Of a DNA stretch of 64,000 bases, positions 9,984 to 20,831 are shown piece after piece. Position 1 is the first letter of the stretch; every line of letters begins with the position of its first letter. Origin of the DNA: Porphyra umbilicalis (taxonomy: Eukaryota > Rhodophyta > Bangiophyceae > Bangiales > Bangiaceae); assembly GCA_002049455.2 (NCBI GenBank), contig KV918801.1, positions 62,001-126,000 of the forward strand, given 5' to 3'. The position numbers and the translations under genes were made by a program. Under the pieces are notes generated by a model, which was not told where the DNA came from, did no database searches, and saw only the letters and a program-made list of their open reading frames with translations.

Positions 9984-11435
9984 CGTGGGTTGGTTGTCAG
10001 TCGACCGGTAAAAGCACGGTGTCCACAACAAACAGCAAGGAATGACGATGTAGGAAAATGAAAGCGACAGGATATTGCAAGCGGGGCAGCGAGACGCGCA
10101 CACGTACCTGTTGCACGAAGCAGGCCGTGACGATTGACTCGGCACCCACCTCCACGTAGCGCCCTCATTCCACGGATTCAAGAACCCACCCCGTCAAGGG
10201 ACACCGCACGCGCACCACCGGCAGCGGACACCGATCTTCAGCTGCAGCAGGGTGGCTTTGGTCAAACAGCAGCAGCAAGGCAAGGGGGCGCTGCTTGCAG
10301 AGCACTGACAGCCCCGTCTGAAGACAAACAGCGTCAGAGCGAATCGACCTCGGTGAATCGACCTCGGTGAGCTGGCGGAGGAGTGGGAAAGAGATGACAA
10401 CGCCACGCCAGCCCGGTCCACCATCGAAGGGGGAGATGGCAACTTCTCATTCGCCGTCCGAGGCCGAGGTGTCAACGTCGCAGCGACGACTTCCGCCAGG
10501 GCATTCAGTCTGGGCGGGGGGTCCGCTGGCGAGAGCGAGCCAAGCAGCGCTGTGTGGCCTACCCGCGATGGGGCTATCGAGGAGTGGAGAAGGAGAGGAA
10601 CGAAAGGAGGCTCGCAACGGCGGGACGATGTGATTCGGGGACTCGGCGGCACGCGGAAGGAGGCGCGAAAGACGTGACGCTGCCAACTCAGCAGTCAGCG
10701 CCTTAGGGAATCTGCCATTCTGCCACGTTTTTCGTCGAACGCAATGAGTAAAATGCAAACCGAGACACTATATAGTGGTACCCCTTTTTTAGATTGAAAC
10801 GAGCCCTACTAGCTGCTATATGAAAGACAAACGAAACATTTGACCCTCTAACTGAATATTTCAACGGACTTAACTCTCTCTCCCTGTCATATTATATGAC
10901 ATTTGACGCGATTTGACAAATAGGTTCAGACTGCCCACCGTTCGACCTCATGAGTCCAGCTGTCGGGCGTCAATCTGGGCATGACTGACCACAATGCTCG
11001 CCAGGCCGCCGCGTGTCTGCCTGCCTGACTGTGCCTCATCCACCACGGCGAGCCTGTTCCCCTGTCTGTCCACTTGCGTGTCGTCTGTCGCTGACCCCGC
11101 TTTGCGTCTCTCCCGGCCCCTTTACGTGGCTATGTGTTCTCACCACTCGTGGTAACCCTCCCTCGATTCAGTGAACCGCCAGGTATGTCTGTCGGGTGTC
11201 CTGCGGGTTACCTCGAATGACCTCCCTCCCTCCGCCACACGCTCCATCCCCTCCTGGGGCCCGCTCAAAAGGACGAGGTCCTCGGCTGCGCCGCTGCCGG
11301 TTGTCACTCGCGGTTGGCGCTGGGCTTCCCTCCCCCGTTGTCGTGGCTCCGCCCACCTTCCTCTTTTAGACGGCGCGCGCGCTGCCTCGAGTCGTGCCCG
11401 ACGGCGCGACGCCGCCGCTGGCGGCGGCGCGCAAG
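9984..11435. other. Intergenic region, probable promoter of the large gene
   Basis: No gene is supported. A 14-base direct repeat (GAATCGACCTCGGT) is duplicated at about 10341-10368. An AT-rich island at about 10735-10925 includes the palindrome CACTATATAGTG near 10766, a possible TATA-like core, and several short AT words. It lies 0.5-0.7 kb upstream of the gene at 11436, which makes it the best promoter candidate for that gene. Confidence 0.4.
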
Positions 11436-14400
11436 ATGGTGTCGGGCGAGCCTCCTTCTCGGGGGGTGGCCGGTAACGTGCCGCATGACGATCAAGGGCC
11501 GCCGAGGCCACCGGTTGTGCCACTCGTGGCGGCTGCTGCCGCCAAGGATGCTGCGCTGTCGGCGAGAATGGCGCCCTCTACATCGCCGCCGCCGCCGCCG
11601 CCGCCGTTGCCGCCGCCGCTGCCGCTGCCGCCGCCGCCGCCGCCCCCGCCGCCGCCGCCGCCCCCGCCGCCGCCGCCGCCGCGGGCGGAGGTCGTGCCAC
11701 TCGCGGCGGCTGAGGTCGCCGAGGATGCGGCGCTGTCGGCGAGCATGGCGCCCTCTTCCTTACCGCCGACGCCGCCACCGTTGCCGCCGCCGCCGCCGCC
11801 GATCACGCCGGACGTTGACACGTCTCCGTATACGGAACTGGCGACTGGCGGAGTGGCCGACGCTGCAGCGGCTGCAGCGGCCGCCGGCCGCGCGGTGTCG
11901 CCAACGGTGGGGGCTCCTTGCACGCCGCTGCCTCGGTCACGCGTCGGTGGCGCGACGGAGGAAGGTCTTCCAGGTGCCAATGAAGCTGCTGTCGTCCACC
12001 TGCGTGATAAGCGCGACCGGCGCGTTTGTGCTCCCGCAGGCGACCTCGGAGACGTTCGGACGTGGTCGATTGTCGGGGTCGTCATGCCCTTGCCTGGTTT
12101 GGGAAGGGAAGTGAGGACGCCCAATGACGTCAACGCCGGCTCCTTCACTTTTTCCGCTCGCGTTACGGCGCTCCGCCGCCTGACCGGGCGCGAGGTGTTT
12201 GCTCGCGCCGCCATCAAGCTCATCAATCGTAAGAAGTACGACTCCTACTCGGCGGTGCACCATTCCATCCGCCTCCTCGCGCGTACACCCCGTTTGAGCG
12301 ACGATGATGGTAGCGAGGAGCCGTCGTGGGCGGGCATTCCGACAACGGGAGACCTGTCTGTCGCGCAGTGTCGCATCGTGCTGCGCCGCGCCGCGGCGAC
12401 AGTGCTCCGCACTTATCGCAAGGTGAACAAAGGAGACGTCACGGTCGACTCGGTGGCGGCCAGCGCGGTTGCACACCCGTGGTACAGGAACTCCCTGGCG
12501 GTCCGCGACCGCCAGAAAGTCAACGCCTTTGGCAAGAAGCTCCGGAATAATGCCAAGTTCAAGGTCCTGCCGCTAAAGCGGCGAATGGAGGTGGCCGCGA
12601 TTGGACCGGCACGCAGCATCGCCCTTCTCCGCACACTTCTTGAGCACCAACACTCGACGGACGGCGAGGAGCTGGTGGAGGATGGGGTGGAGATTGGAGC
12701 TCCGCGGCGGCGCAAGAGACGTCGCAAGCTGCTTCGTGGCATGACCATGCCTAAGGTCTTTCCGACGCCGGATGAGGTGCGCACGCTCGTGCGTGAGGCG
12801 GTCGATGTGCCTGGTCAGACTCCGCACGTGTTGCTTACTCTCGGTGCGGGCGGGACTTTACGCGTCTGGCGGTACGAGGTCGGCTCTGCCACGAAAGGTA
12901 CGCGCTGGTACAGGATGGACGATGGCACTCGCAAGCGCCTTGCCGCCCCCTACCACCGTCGACCTCGTCGGCCACCAGCAGAGCCCGGCCCACAACCAAC
13001 GGAATCGGCAACGGGCGCAATGGGCTTCCCCGTAGGTACAGAAGCGGACGGCGCGCATGGGTTCGGATTCTTCCCGGACGGCGTCGCCGGTGCCGGCATC
13101 TTGCCGCGCGTCGCTGTGGCTGACTCGGGCGGTGTCGACGCGAGTGCCAACTCGGCGGTCGATCCCGAGCTGTTGGAGACCTTCCAAATCACGCGCTCCA
13201 CCTACCTGGAGGACGTTGTGGACGTCAGTGGTACTCCCAGGGCGATGCAACGAGCGGCAATGGCGGGGGAAAGTGCCGAAGTTGAGGCGGCGGACGGGGT
13301 GGACGGCAATGCAGGGGAGCGCAGCGGGAGAGAGCTTGTCGTCGCGGTCGAGTTCGACCCGGTGCTCGCTCTACGTAACGCGTTTCGCCACGGATGCAAG
13401 CCGACGTCGATGGCCGACATCAAGCGGGCGCCAGTGGCGGTGACACTAGCTGGCGATGGTGGCCCCGTGAGACGATGCGCGATGACGGTATTCACGCTCA
13501 CGGCGTCGTCGCCGCTGTTTCCATCGGGCCGCACGCCCCTCATTCCCATCCTGTTCCTTCTGGGCGGGGAGCAGACCGTTCACTCGGCGGTCGGCGAGCG
13601 GTTGCGCGAGCGGCTCAAGGTCGCCCTGCGCACCACCTACATCGTGCCCGTCGCACCCGACGCCGTCCTGAAGCGGGGTCAGATCCCCCGGTCCACCGCA
13701 GCCAAGTCCCTGCCTTTCTTCATCCACGTGTGCGGGGACTTTGCTATGATCTCCCACCTGCTCACCCTAACGGGGTGTGGCGATGTGAACCGCTGCCCGT
13801 ACTTGTGGCCGTGCATGCCGGCGAGTTACCTGTCTGCGCTCATCCTCGACCGAGGGCGAGCGGCCCCCCGTGATGGGCCCTTCCTCTCAAACCAGTGGGA
13901 GCTCGCAGTTTGGGCGTTGGCCCGTTGGTGTACGCTTCGAGACGGCAACTGGCGTGCGCATGGCGGGCGTGTCCTGTGGTCTTGCCGCGGTTGCCGCCGA
14001 GACATGGTGGCTTTGTCGTCGTCGGTAGCAGTGCTGGCTTGCTCATCAACCAGCTGCCCGATGTTCGAAGAGCCTCAGGCACCGTTGCTGCCGCAGATTG
14101 CGTACACGCCCCTTTCTAAGATTTATCTGCAGCTGCGTCGGCGGTTAGGAGGGACGCGCGGGTATCCCCTGCTCGGCGACATCCCGTTCAGGATCATCGC
14201 GCCCGTGCTGCATTGCACGGGCAAGATTAGTAAGGGGCTCATGTTCTTCCTGCTTGCCATTATGCCGCTCACTATGCGCACAACAGCCCGCAACAAGATC
14301 TACCTGTTGATGGGCAGGTCTAATATGGGAGGCATGTACTTGCGTGAGTTTGGGCGCCTGGCGGCACTTGTGGTCGCCTTGCCGGGGGTGCTCAACAGGA

Positions 14401-16253
14401 TCAAGACGCGCAAGGGGCCGGCCTCTACGAGCGCGGGTGGTGGGAAGGACGACAAGGAGGAGGAAGTGGTCATCGATGGCGGTGCCCTTGTCATGCTCCA
14501 GCTCAGCCAGCTGCTGACCGCGGCGTGGCGGCGGGCCATAAGCACCAAGCCGGCCACCGAGCGGGAGCGCGCGGCGGCAGCACTGCAGCTAACGGCGGCC
14601 GTACTCGCCCCAATATACTCTTCGCTCAAGCCGCTAGACCCCGTCACCAAGAAGGCGGGCGTCTTCAACCTCTATCTTCACACGGCGTTGGCTCACGTCC
14701 GCTCAACTGTCGGCGAGGCGTACCCGACGCTCAACCACGTTTGTGATGACAACATTGAAGGCACCATCGCGATGCTGAACAAGTACTTCACCAAGCGGAC
14801 AAACAATGTCTCTCGCGGACAGTCCCTGATCAACATGCAGGCCATGGCGCCACTGGAGTTCAACGAGCCAAAGGGGCGCTCCGCCGCAGAGCTGCTCATC
14901 CTCACCGAGAAGCTTGTGCTGTGTCCGTGCCTTGTGCGCTTGGGTCCTTCTGTGCTGGATGAGTACAAGGCCATCGTGCGATTCGCGTGCAGGGAGCCCA
15001 CCCTCTCCATCTCCATTGACAACTTGCCAGTGTCCGACTTGGAGCAGACCGAAGAGGCCGCCGCTTTAGTCGCCACTGCGCTGTCGGCAACCGCGGCGGC
15101 CGCCGCGGCGGCCGCTGCGGCCGCGGCGGGGGTGGCGTCGGCGGCGATGACGTCGGCAGCGGTGGCGACGGCGACGTCGTCCAGAACAGCTGCTGCGGCC
15201 GCGGTGTCTTGTTCGCCGCCGGCCACGTCGACACATGTGGCGGCGGCCGTGGCCAGTGCGGCTGTCGCTGTCAAAGAGGCCGACGCCGCTGCTGTACAGG
15301 CGGCCGTTGTGGAGCAGGCCGCTCTTGAGGCTCTCGTTGGTGAGGCGCCAATCACTATCCACCTCGGCACCACCCCTGATCAGATCAAGACGCCAGAGCC
15401 GGGCGCCCCCGCCAGCGTGGAGCAGTCCCTGCAGCAGCACCTGCGGCGCGCGCAGCGGCATCTCGCTGTCTGCATGTGCGGCTCCTTGAGCGGCCGAGAC
15501 GCGAGCACCAAGGCCTTGGAGGCCGGGTTGAAGGCCGCGGATGCCTCAGCAGTCGCTGAGGAGGAGGCGGCCGGCACGAACAAGGCAGGTAGCCCGGCCG
15601 CCAGCGCGGCGCACGGGAACCAGGTGCCCATCGCCGCGTCAGTTGGCACGACGGCTGACGACCTGGCGGGCGCCGTCGGCGGCAAGCGCAGCTCCGATGT
15701 CGAGTCAGATGGAGACGACGACTTTGAAGTCTACGACGGTGACAACGGGGAAGATGTCCCGGTGTCAGGCGCGTCGGACGACGAAGACCACGGCGACGCG
15801 CCCGCGGAGGGCGACCGCTTTTACGGTCTCGACGACGCGGACCTGGCGCGAGCCGATAGTGACGAGGACCCAGCCATGGACGGCGATGACTCACACTTTC
15901 CCCTCGGCAGTGCCAGCGGCGTCGAGACGCAGAGCCATGCCGAGTTTTTGATGCAAGCGGCAACTGGTGACGACGCTGTGGCCAAGGTGCTACCGTCGGC
16001 GGACCTGGTCGACACTGTGCTTGGGGCTGTTCGCCCCATGCTCATGGCTCCAACTACGGACATTAGGGCGAGTGCTGCAGAAAACATCATGATGCTGCAG
16101 CTTTTCCAGGAGCGTTTGCGGACGCCTTCGCTTTTGACGTGGGCTAGTCGCGATGGTGTGCTCCTCCGCGATGTGGCGCTTGCCGCGGAGCGCGTAGAGA
16201 ACTCTTTGGTTGGGGTGTTGGCGAGAGCTGCCGATGGTGGGACGGTTGCCTGA
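11436..16253 (+). CDS. Putative DDE-like transposase, 1605 residues
   Basis: This is the largest and best coding frame in the window. The start is the first ATG (11436, AAGATGG); the frame opens 42 bases earlier at GTG. After a poly-proline tract encoded by CCG repeats (about 11580-11690) comes a basic region (RRRKRRRKLLRGM near 12710). The core contains LAGDGG (Asp codon near 13454), then VCGDFAMISHLLTLTG (Asp at 13737-13739) followed by CPYLWPCMP, then a His-bearing APVLHCTGKISKG segment near 14200, and CDDNIEGTIAMLNKYF (about 14740-14785). A GD...GD/CPxLW...H layout recalls transposase-like proteins with an RNase H-type fold; this is from memory and not tested. The C terminus has alanine-rich helical repeats and an acidic stretch (SDGDDDFEVYDGDNGED). 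It is the rightmost gene of the element and the likely mobility enzyme. Confidence 0.6.
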   Translation: MVSGEPPSRGVAGNVPHDDQGPPRPPVVPLVAAAAAKDAALSARMAPSTSPPPPPPPLPPPLPLPPPPPPPPPPPPPPPPPPRAEVVPLAAAEVAEDAALSASMAPSSLPPTPPPLPPPPPPITPDVDTSPYTELATGGVADAAAAAAAAGRAVSPTVGAPCTPLPRSRVGGATEEGLPGANEAAVVHLRDKRDRRVCAPAGDLGDVRTWSIVGVVMPLPGLGREVRTPNDVNAGSFTFSARVTALRRLTGREVFARAAIKLINRKKYDSYSAVHHSIRLLARTPRLSDDDGSEEPSWAGIPTTGDLSVAQCRIVLRRAAATVLRTYRKVNKGDVTVDSVAASAVAHPWYRNSLAVRDRQKVNAFGKKLRNNAKFKVLPLKRRMEVAAIGPARSIALLRTLLEHQHSTDGEELVEDGVEIGAPRRRKRRRKLLRGMTMPKVFPTPDEVRTLVREAVDVPGQTPHVLLTLGAGGTLRVWRYEVGSATKGTRWYRMDDGTRKRLAAPYHRRPRRPPAEPGPQPTESATGAMGFPVGTEADGAHGFGFFPDGVAGAGILPRVAVADSGGVDASANSAVDPELLETFQITRSTYLEDVVDVSGTPRAMQRAAMAGESAEVEAADGVDGNAGERSGRELVVAVEFDPVLALRNAFRHGCKPTSMADIKRAPVAVTLAGDGGPVRRCAMTVFTLTASSPLFPSGRTPLIPILFLLGGEQTVHSAVGERLRERLKVALRTTYIVPVAPDAVLKRGQIPRSTAAKSLPFFIHVCGDFAMISHLLTLTGCGDVNRCPYLWPCMPASYLSALILDRGRAAPRDGPFLSNQWELAVWALARWCTLRDGNWRAHGGRVLWSCRGCRRDMVALSSSVAVLACSSTSCPMFEEPQAPLLPQIAYTPLSKIYLQLRRRLGGTRGYPLLGDIPFRIIAPVLHCTGKISKGLMFFLLAIMPLTMRTTARNKIYLLMGRSNMGGMYLREFGRLAALVVALPGVLNRIKTRKGPASTSAGGGKDDKEEEVVIDGGALVMLQLSQLLTAAWRRAISTKPATERERAAAALQLTAAVLAPIYSSLKPLDPVTKKAGVFNLYLHTALAHVRSTVGEAYPTLNHVCDDNIEGTIAMLNKYFTKRTNNVSRGQSLINMQAMAPLEFNEPKGRSAAELLILTEKLVLCPCLVRLGPSVLDEYKAIVRFACREPTLSISIDNLPVSDLEQTEEAAALVATALSATAAAAAAAAAAAAGVASAAMTSAAVATATSSRTAAAAAVSCSPPATSTHVAAAVASAAVAVKEADAAAVQAAVVEQAALEALVGEAPITIHLGTTPDQIKTPEPGAPASVEQSLQQHLRRAQRHLAVCMCGSLSGRDASTKALEAGLKAADASAVAEEEAAGTNKAGSPAASAAHGNQVPIAASVGTTADDLAGAVGGKRSSDVESDGDDDFEVYDGDNGEDVPVSGASDDEDHGDAPAEGDRFYGLDDADLARADSDEDPAMDGDDSHFPLGSASGVETQSHAEFLMQAATGDDAVAKVLPSADLVDTVLGAVRPMLMAPTTDIRASAAENIMMLQLFQERLRTPSLLTWASRDGVLLRDVALAAERVENSLVGVLARAADGGTVA

Positions 16254-16940
16254 TTGTGCACGGCTCTGCGTCTCCTCGTATCATAGCTGCTCCTATCACG
16301 TCTTGGACGTGCTTTTTTTTTTCAATGCGGCAGTGCCGGCGGTAGCGCCGGCGACGACGGTGGTGGCGGTGAAACGGAGGGCGCCCGCGGTGTCGGCGTC
16401 GTCTGCTTTGGTGGCCACAAGCACCACGTGCAACACGCGGGGGCAGGCACGCGGGGGTGTACTATGTGGTTGTCTGCCACCGAAGTGTGGGCACGTGCAG
16501 CTGCACCTACACATGTTTCTGGACGTGTGCTCATGTTTCTGGACGTGCGCCTTCGCCCCCTGTGTCAAACCACGTCAGTAGTCAGTACGCACACCTACGG
16601 GATTGTCCCGGTTCCCGCATGCTTACCGTGGGGAGATTTTTCCACCTAGAGCGCGAGCGGGACAAATCTTTGCGCTTGCGGCACGTCCCACCGCGCGTTT
16701 TTGCGGCCCGCAAGACCCTTCTTTGTTGGCGCTTCATGAAGAGCCCTGGCGCACGATTTCCCTGCACGCAACCGGCACAGTCGCGTGCGTCTCGCCGAGA
16801 CGCTTCCGATGGTGTAAAGCAAGGTCATGGAAATGACCGCTACAAGCGACTCGGCCAATTTTCGTAAAAACATGCGTCCACGACATTGTGAATGGGGTAT
16901 CCGCAAGGTCTTGTGCGCCGAAAACCGACCACACAGCCAT
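16254..16940. other. 3' region of the transposase gene and right subterminal sequence
   Basis: A run of 11 T lies near 16311-16322, about 60 bases after the stop codon. A 20-base word, CATGTTTCTGGACGTG plus four bases, is tandemly duplicated at about 16513-16552. No gene is supported. The last 150 bases show weak inverted similarity to the left subterminal region. Confidence 0.5.
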
Positions 16941-16970
16941 TTGCGGGAGGACACGGTTTAAGCACCACTG
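16941..16970 (-). repeat. Right terminal inverted repeat
   Basis: Read on the minus strand it begins CAGTGGTGCTTAAACC and matches 607-636 at 29 of 30 positions. The flanking host-side sequence CGCGGGGCGTGCGGCACGG continues the inverted duplication. Confidence 0.85.
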
Positions 16971-18262
16971 CGCGGGGCGTGCGGCACGGCACCCGTCCAT
17001 GGGCCTGTTGCACTGCGCGGCGAATGCCACGGGCGCGAGCGCGTGGAGGGCGCCGCCGCGCGCGTGTGAGCCATTGGCGCTGACGAGTGCGGTGACAAGG
17101 AACGGACGAACCATGCGTTTTGATCCGCCTAAATCGCAGACGAGAAAAGGGGGGGGGGGGCGGCCGCCGGATGGGGGTCGCGCCGCGCTCGCGCCCATCA
17201 GCTGCGGGTGGTATTGGCTAGGCTGGCGCCCGCGTCAGCACACTGGACGAGCGCGCCCTGCCGCCTGCCGCGACTCTCTGCCGGGGAGCAATTCAATCTA
17301 CGATGCGGTCCTGACAGTCATGTCCAGGGTCCAACGGTTGACGACGCAGCCCCGCTGGTTCTTTTCCGCGCGCACGCCCACTCGCGCGCATCTGCAACGG
17401 CCCGTGGCTACCAGAGCAGTGACTCCAGGTAACGCTGTGGTCTTCCCGCCAAGCGGTGGATGCGTTCTTTGCCCCAATAAGACATGGAACGTCGGTGGTG
17501 AACGGCACAATGGCGGCGACCACCGGCTGCGTGCCGCGGCAGCCGCCGTGGCCGCACCGCCGAGCGCGTCCGCCGTGCCGTCGTCTCGACCGGAGGACGG
17601 GCGGCCACCAAAACACAGCGTGCCGCTCACCACTGCCCACCAGCGGGGGTAGGCCCTGCGGCCCCGTCGGCGGCGGCCGCTCCCGAGCCCCCCGCCCCAG
17701 ACCCGCCGCCCGCAGAGGTGCGGGCACTCGACCCGGTGGCGGCAGTCGCCGCCAGCCCTGACTCCGCGCCCACCCCAACCTCTCCACCAGCGTCCGAACT
17801 TACGGCGGGCATCACGCTCGGGCGCGCGTGGGCGACGCGCGGGGACTCCCCCGGGACGCCTTGCCCTCCAGTTGCCGGCGGACACCACCCACCGCCTACC
17901 GCCGCAGCCGCTTCCAGCGCATCGTAGGCAGCACATGCCCACACAGGCACGCCCCCCCCCCCCGGCGGGGTCGCCACATTGTGTAGGAGGCGGCCCCCCC
18001 CCCCTCCGTGGAAGCCGCGCCCTCACCACGAGCCGCCCGCGCCCGGCGGCGGAACATACACCGCCGCCGTGCCAGCCACAAACAGCTACCGCAGCACCTC
18101 TCACACGCTGCGCGCTGGCGCGCCGCGTCGGTGACGGGCGCGTCAAAGAGCACGGCCGCCACGTTGGCGGGGCGCCACGCGGTGCCAAACGGGCCCGCCG
18201 CGAGCAACCCGCCGACAGCTGCGCGAGGAGGAGGGCATACTCATCGTCGCCCGCGCCGTCGG
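16971..18262 (-). repeat. Left arm of inverted duplication, inner part
   Basis: In reverse complement this region matches about 26112-27566. Landmarks in order are GTGCGGCACGG, GCGTTTTGATCCGCC near 17113, CACTGGACGAGCG near 17240, CCTGACAGTCATGTCCAGGG near 17311, GCGTGTGGTCTTCCGCCAAGCGG-type sequence near 17440, and CACAATGTGGCG with its C run near 17950. On the minus strand it encodes a degraded copy of the third winged-helix-like domain of the 22307-26758 gene (GDDEYALLLAQLSAG ... AWRPANVAAVLFDAPVTDA) with frame breaks at homopolymers. It appears to be a decayed gene fragment. Confidence 0.75.
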
Positions 18263-18361
18263 GCTGCGCAGTGCTCACTAAAGCCAGGCTCGTGACAAGG
18301 GCTGATTTCTTGTCTCCGTCCAGGTGAAAATCTGCCACGGCTTGTCACGGATCTGACACGA

Positions 18362-18474
18362 CAAGAAGACAGCCCGGAGAGCTGCCGCAAGAAGACAGCC
18401 CGGAGAGCTGCCGCCCCCACTAGCCTAACAACCTACCAATGTCCGCCCCCACTAGCCTAACAACCTACCAATGT
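18362..18474. repeat. Two adjacent perfect short tandem duplications
   Basis: A 26-bp unit starting CAAGAAGACAGCC is present at 18362-18387 and 18388-18413. It is followed directly by a 32-bp unit starting CCGCCCCCACTAGCC at 18411-18442 and 18443-18474. Both pairs are identical by eye. Two independent duplications back to back suggest local slippage or break repair. Confidence 0.85.
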
Positions 18475-18584
18475 CTTTAAATCGACAAAGTAGTATGATT
18501 AAATTCAGTGCCAAGGCAAACTGACAAACGAAACAGAGCGCTGCAAGTCTATAAATAGCATGAGTAACTGCAACAAGAACTCCC

Positions 18585-18660
18585 CGTGGCCGGTCTACAG
18601 CGCCTGCTTCGGATGCGAGATAGCGCATGGCCTGGGTTCGATCCCCGTCGCGAGCCAGCA
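18585..18660 (+). other. tRNA-like remnant or SINE head with B box
   Basis: GGGTTCGATCCCC matches the internal B-box promoter consensus, and TGGCCGGTCTACAGCGCC upstream is A-box-like. The segment ends CGCGAGCCA. A full cloverleaf with a paired acceptor stem could not be drawn, so this is more likely a tRNA-derived repeat or pseudogene than a working tRNA. Confidence 0.3.
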
Positions 18661-20831
18661 AGAAAGTCGGTACTACCTGGGAGGCGTGATCACGGCCTTT
18701 TTGTCCGCGTGCGCCACGCGGTCATGGCCAAACCTGCAGGTGTGTGTGTGTGTGCACCTGCGTGTGTGTGTCCAGTTTCGGACCCGTACGAAAGTTCGCG
18801 TCGGCGGTGGATGCGGCGGCGCGTCGTTCGGCAGCCTTGTGGCATGGTGCAGAGGGCGGCGGCGGCGTTGGCGCCGGGGGTCGCGGCGCCAGCGGGGTCT
18901 GCCTTGGCGTTGTACTGGTGCGTGTGCGTCGCTGTCGCTTGAAAGATCGCGCAGTTTTGCTGTGCTCCGCCCCCTGGCCCACCTCCCCGCACCAGCGAGC
19001 GCGGCGCGCGTCTCCCCTCTGCGGCGCGGCGTTGCGCCCTACCCCCCCCCCGCCACCCCCCCTGCTCCCGTCGCGTCGTGGCTTGCCACCCCCCCCCCCC
19101 CCCCCCCGCCCGCCATGGATAGCAGGCCACTCGCCGCCCCCACCGCGACGGCGGCCGTCGGGTGCGGCGTGACGGCGCTGGTGGCCAACGCAGCCGCCTC
19201 CTGGGTGCCTCCCCCGCCTTGAGGCAGCCAACCGGCGGCACCGTCGTGCGAGGCGGCCGCTAACGCGCGCGGCGGGCAGCGGTGGCGCCGCCGCCGCCGC
19301 GTCGGCGGCGGGCGCCATGATACGGGTGCGGTGCCACGGGCGGCGACCGCGTGCGCGCCGGCGCGAGCCTGTGGGGCACGGTCGGGACCCCGCCCCCTGC
19401 GGCGGCAAGAGGGTGGTGAGCGTCGCCAGCGCGGCGGCTGCCACCGCAAGCGTGAGGAGCGAGCGGCGCCAGCGCGGCCGCCGCGGGCGACGGCCGCCGC
19501 CGTGGGCGACGGCGGCGGCGGGTCCGCGGCTCGCGCTCGTCGTTGGCGTTACTGCCGACTAAAGAGCGGCTGGCAACGCACCGGGGGTGGTGAGAGGGAG
19601 GGGGGGGGAGGGGGGGGGGGCGTGCTGGGCGGTGTGCCGCCCGTGCGCGTGCCGCCAGAGGTGCCGCTGCCCGTGTCGGCGGGGCCATGGCAGGCGCTGC
19701 CGCGCGGGGACGCCGCGGCCACGTGGCCGTAGGTGGCGGTTGTTGCCGGGCGCACCCCTGCGGTTGGCCGCAGGCGAGCGACGACGCGGGAGGTGGGGGG
19801 CGTCGTCGCCACCGCCGCCGCTGCGGCGCCGGCCGTGTGTGGCGGGGACGCGATGGCGGCGGCACGGGAGAGGTCGGGGGCGGGAAGGCGAAAGGCCACA
19901 CTACCTTGGTGCGCTCGGCCATTGTGCACCTGCCGCCGTCGGGCGGCGCGGGCCGCGGCGCCGGCACGCAGCTGGGCGACGCGTCCCCGTGGGTGGCTGC
20001 GCTCTCCTCCCCGTCCCCTACCCCGCCCCCCCGCCCGCTCCAAGAGCGTCGGTCGACCGGCGGCGATCCCGGTTGTGTCGCCACCGTCGTCACCGCCGCG
20101 GTGGCGGCCGCTGCCGCCACGGTGCCGCGTCGGCGGCGGCGGAGTGAACGGACGCTGCGCCGGTCGGGCGGCGTGGCAGCGGCCAGCCGGCATCGGCGGT
20201 CCCCCCGTGGCTGCCGCGACGGGCCCGACCGGCACGGCTGCTCGCGACGACCTTGGTGCGAGTCGGTGCGGTCGGGTAGGGGGGGTGGGAGGGGGGTGCG
20301 GTGGCGGCGTTGCGGCGGCGGTCGGCGACGCGCGCCGCCCGTCTGGGCGTATGGTTCGCCCCCCTCGACTGATGGATCCACTGAGTACTTTGTGCGGGCG
20401 CACGCGGGCGGGCGGGATACGACGCGCCTCTGCGCCACCTGTCAGCCGGCGGCGGGTGGCGGTCGGCCGCGTCGGCGGCCGCATCGGCCGCCTTTCATTG
20501 TCGCTGCCGACGGCGACCGGCCCGCGGGCCACTGCCGCGACGGGCGCGCGTCGGTCAGGCGGGTCGTCCCGGAGCGTCTACTGCCGTCCCGATGGGTTTG
20601 CATTGCTGTGCGGCGGCGGCGATGGCTAGACCGCCGCTACTCGGTGTTCTCGTGCACCCGCCTCGGGTGCCGCAGGGGAGGGCGTGCGCTGCGGGGGGGG
20701 GGTCCCCCACGGCAGCGCCACGGGAGGGGGAGCCGCCTCCCCTCGAGACTGGCGGCGCTGCCGAATGCGTCGATGGCGTCAGCGCGGCGTGGGGGGGGTC
20801 TTGGTACGTCTGGAGGGACTGATGCTCTGGC

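Larger units (their letters stand above)
607..16970. mobile_element. 16.4-kb multi-gene DNA transposon with hAT-like ends
   Basis: The two ends, 607-636 and 16941-16970, are inverted repeats matching at 29 of 30 positions and starting CAGTGGTGCTTAAACC, which resembles the CAG-type termini of hAT elements. The flanks (1-606 and 16971 onward) join to match one continuous sequence in the reverse complement of the right duplication arm, so the empty site is visible near 27566-27578. The flanks overlap by about 7-8 bases relative to that site (left TAGCGGCG, right CGCGGGGC), which fits a diverged target duplication. The element holds two minus-strand genes on the left and two plus-strand genes on the right. 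No hAT transposase signature was recognised; the likely transposase is the protein at 11436-16253. Confidence 0.75.

Noticed and set aside
17298-18338. 346-codon minus-strand ORF
   Set aside because: It mixes three frames of the degraded duplicate; only short stretches match the winged-helix-like domain, so it is not a separate gene.
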